A stretch of DNA of 64,000 nucleotides from contig OY759263.1 in the NCBI GenBank assembly GCA_963662155.1, positions 15,034,194 to 15,098,193 of the forward strand, given 5' to 3'. The stretch comes from Lamellibrachia columna (taxonomy: Eukaryota; Annelida; Polychaeta; Sabellida; Siboglinidae). This document shows positions 63,120 through 64,000 of this stretch, one piece after another. Within the stretch, counting starts at the first letter, position 1; every line of letters starts with the position of its first letter. Position numbers and translations under genes: made by a program. Below the pieces are notes generated by a model. The model was not told the origin of the DNA and ran no database searches. It saw nothing but the letters and a program-made list of their open reading frames with translations.

Positions 63120-64000
63120 AAAGGGTTTGGGGCAGGGAGCCTTCTGGCTCATATATAGCCCCCCAAACAGTAGTTATGGCAGTAATTTTGATATTTTGCT
63201 TTGAAATTGTTAACTGTTAGTGCATTGACACAATTGCTTGGTAGGGTATTCCTTGGCTTGATTACTTACTGTGAAAAGAACTTGTGGCGTTCATCTAGTC
63301 GACTGTGGTGTCAAACTATTGACTTGTGTCTTCCTGGACGGGGGGTATGGATTAGCTCGAATATTCTCTTGGTGTCTATATCAGTAAATCCATTAATAAT
63401 CTTTAAAACTTATATCAGCCCTTTTCCTCCTATCTTGTAAAGACAGGAGGCCACACTTTCGCAACCTCAGATAATATGGGAGCTTAGAGATTCCAGTGAT
63501 CATCTTAGTGGCCCTCCTCTGGACACTTTCTAATTTGTCTATCCATGGTGATGTATAAGTTTTTGATGTTTTTCATGCTTTTGTCTGTGTAGGTCCTACG
63601 AATTGTCCCTAGTGTTCTATTTGCTTTTTTGACTACATAGTTTACTTGCGCCTTTACTTTCAGTGATTTATGAATGTGTACTCCTAGGTCTTTTTATCTA
63701 TCAATTCTATACGTACATCTCCCATAAAAGTTCATAGTTCATAGTCATAGTTCGGGTTGTTGTATCCAATGTGCAGGCATTTCCATTTAGTGAAGTTGTA
63801 CAGTACCTGCCAATTCTGACTCCATTTGTACATAGAATGGAGATTAAAAGCATATTCAACTTCAGGAACTTGCCTCAACGTTTTTGTGTCATCAGCAAAC
63901 TTTAACACGGAGCTTACTACGGTTGAGTCAGTGTCGTTTATAAAGATAACAAATAACATTGGGCTGAGTATTGATCCCTGTGGTACACCACTGATCACTT
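63120..64000 (-). mobile_element. CR1-like LINE, different subfamily, cut by window end
   Basis: The minus strand reads SGVPQGSILSPMLF, FADDTKTLRQ, WQVLYNFTKWKCLHIGY at 63998-63732. Decayed C-terminal RT sequence follows down to about 63200 (VQRRATKMI-like 'CCAGAGGAGGGCCACTAAGA' on the minus strand, then a CGLLSL-like segment). It is homologous to copies 1 and 2 but clearly more distant. Catalytic FADD is present; frames break downstream. The 5' part lies beyond the window. Confidence 0.8.

Overview
The window is eukaryotic nuclear DNA from an invertebrate animal. It holds intron-rich genes with GT-AG (and one GC-AG) introns, an invertebrate-type (i-type) lysozyme, several classes of metazoan non-LTR retrotransposon, Ty3/gypsy and hAT relics, and many micro- and minisatellites. 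i-type lysozyme excludes vertebrates. The repeat mix fits a marine lophotrochozoan or another non-arthropod invertebrate, but no species can be named from sequence alone.

Three host genes could be reconstructed exon by exon, with matching splice phases at every junction listed. (1) A minus-strand i-type lysozyme (14432-17819, 6 exons, 237 aa) has a signal peptide, two tandem six-cysteine modules encoded by two 129-nt exons, and a lysozyme domain with both catalytic acids. Its promoter side carries a four-unit 72-bp tandem repeat. (2) A plus-strand alanyl-tRNA editing protein, AARSD1 (28727-39639, 12 exons found; a first exon of about 14 codons is missing), has both zinc-ligand motifs, an 18-nt micro-exon, a tandemly copied splice donor and a GC-AG intron. 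(3) A minus-strand translation initiation factor eIF4B (62481 down to 42802, 14 exons found; last exon not found) has its RRM, DRYG-rich region and conserved [13 protein letters not shown] block. Genes 2 and 3 converge tail to tail across about 3 kb.

Layout: 1-14.4 kb is a graveyard of mobile elements: a hAT relic, SGNH-type relics, a nearly complete CR1-like LINE at 5.75-9.49 kb, a mosaic Ty3/gypsy relic at 10.8-12.3 kb and decayed LINE copies. 14.4-18.2 kb is the lysozyme locus. 18.2-24.7 kb is gene-poor and holds a 41-bp minisatellite and an uninterrupted run of 869 CTG units (2.6 kb). 24.7-26.1 kb is a 5'-truncated CR1-like copy. 26.6-27.7 kb is a diverged 0.56-kb tandem duplication. 28.7-39.6 kb is AARSD1, with an L2/jockey-like LINE in its third intron. 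39.6-62.5 kb is the intergenic gap and eIF4B, whose introns are full of MITE-like elements, palindromes and inverted transposon pairs. 63.1-64 kb is another LINE.

No operon, CRISPR array or prokaryote-type system is present. The most unusual signals are the giant pure CTG array, an 87-bp LINE patch spliced into a gypsy RNase H region, the (TG)n-centred palindromes beside splice sites in two neighbouring genes, and the repeated splice donor in AARSD1.
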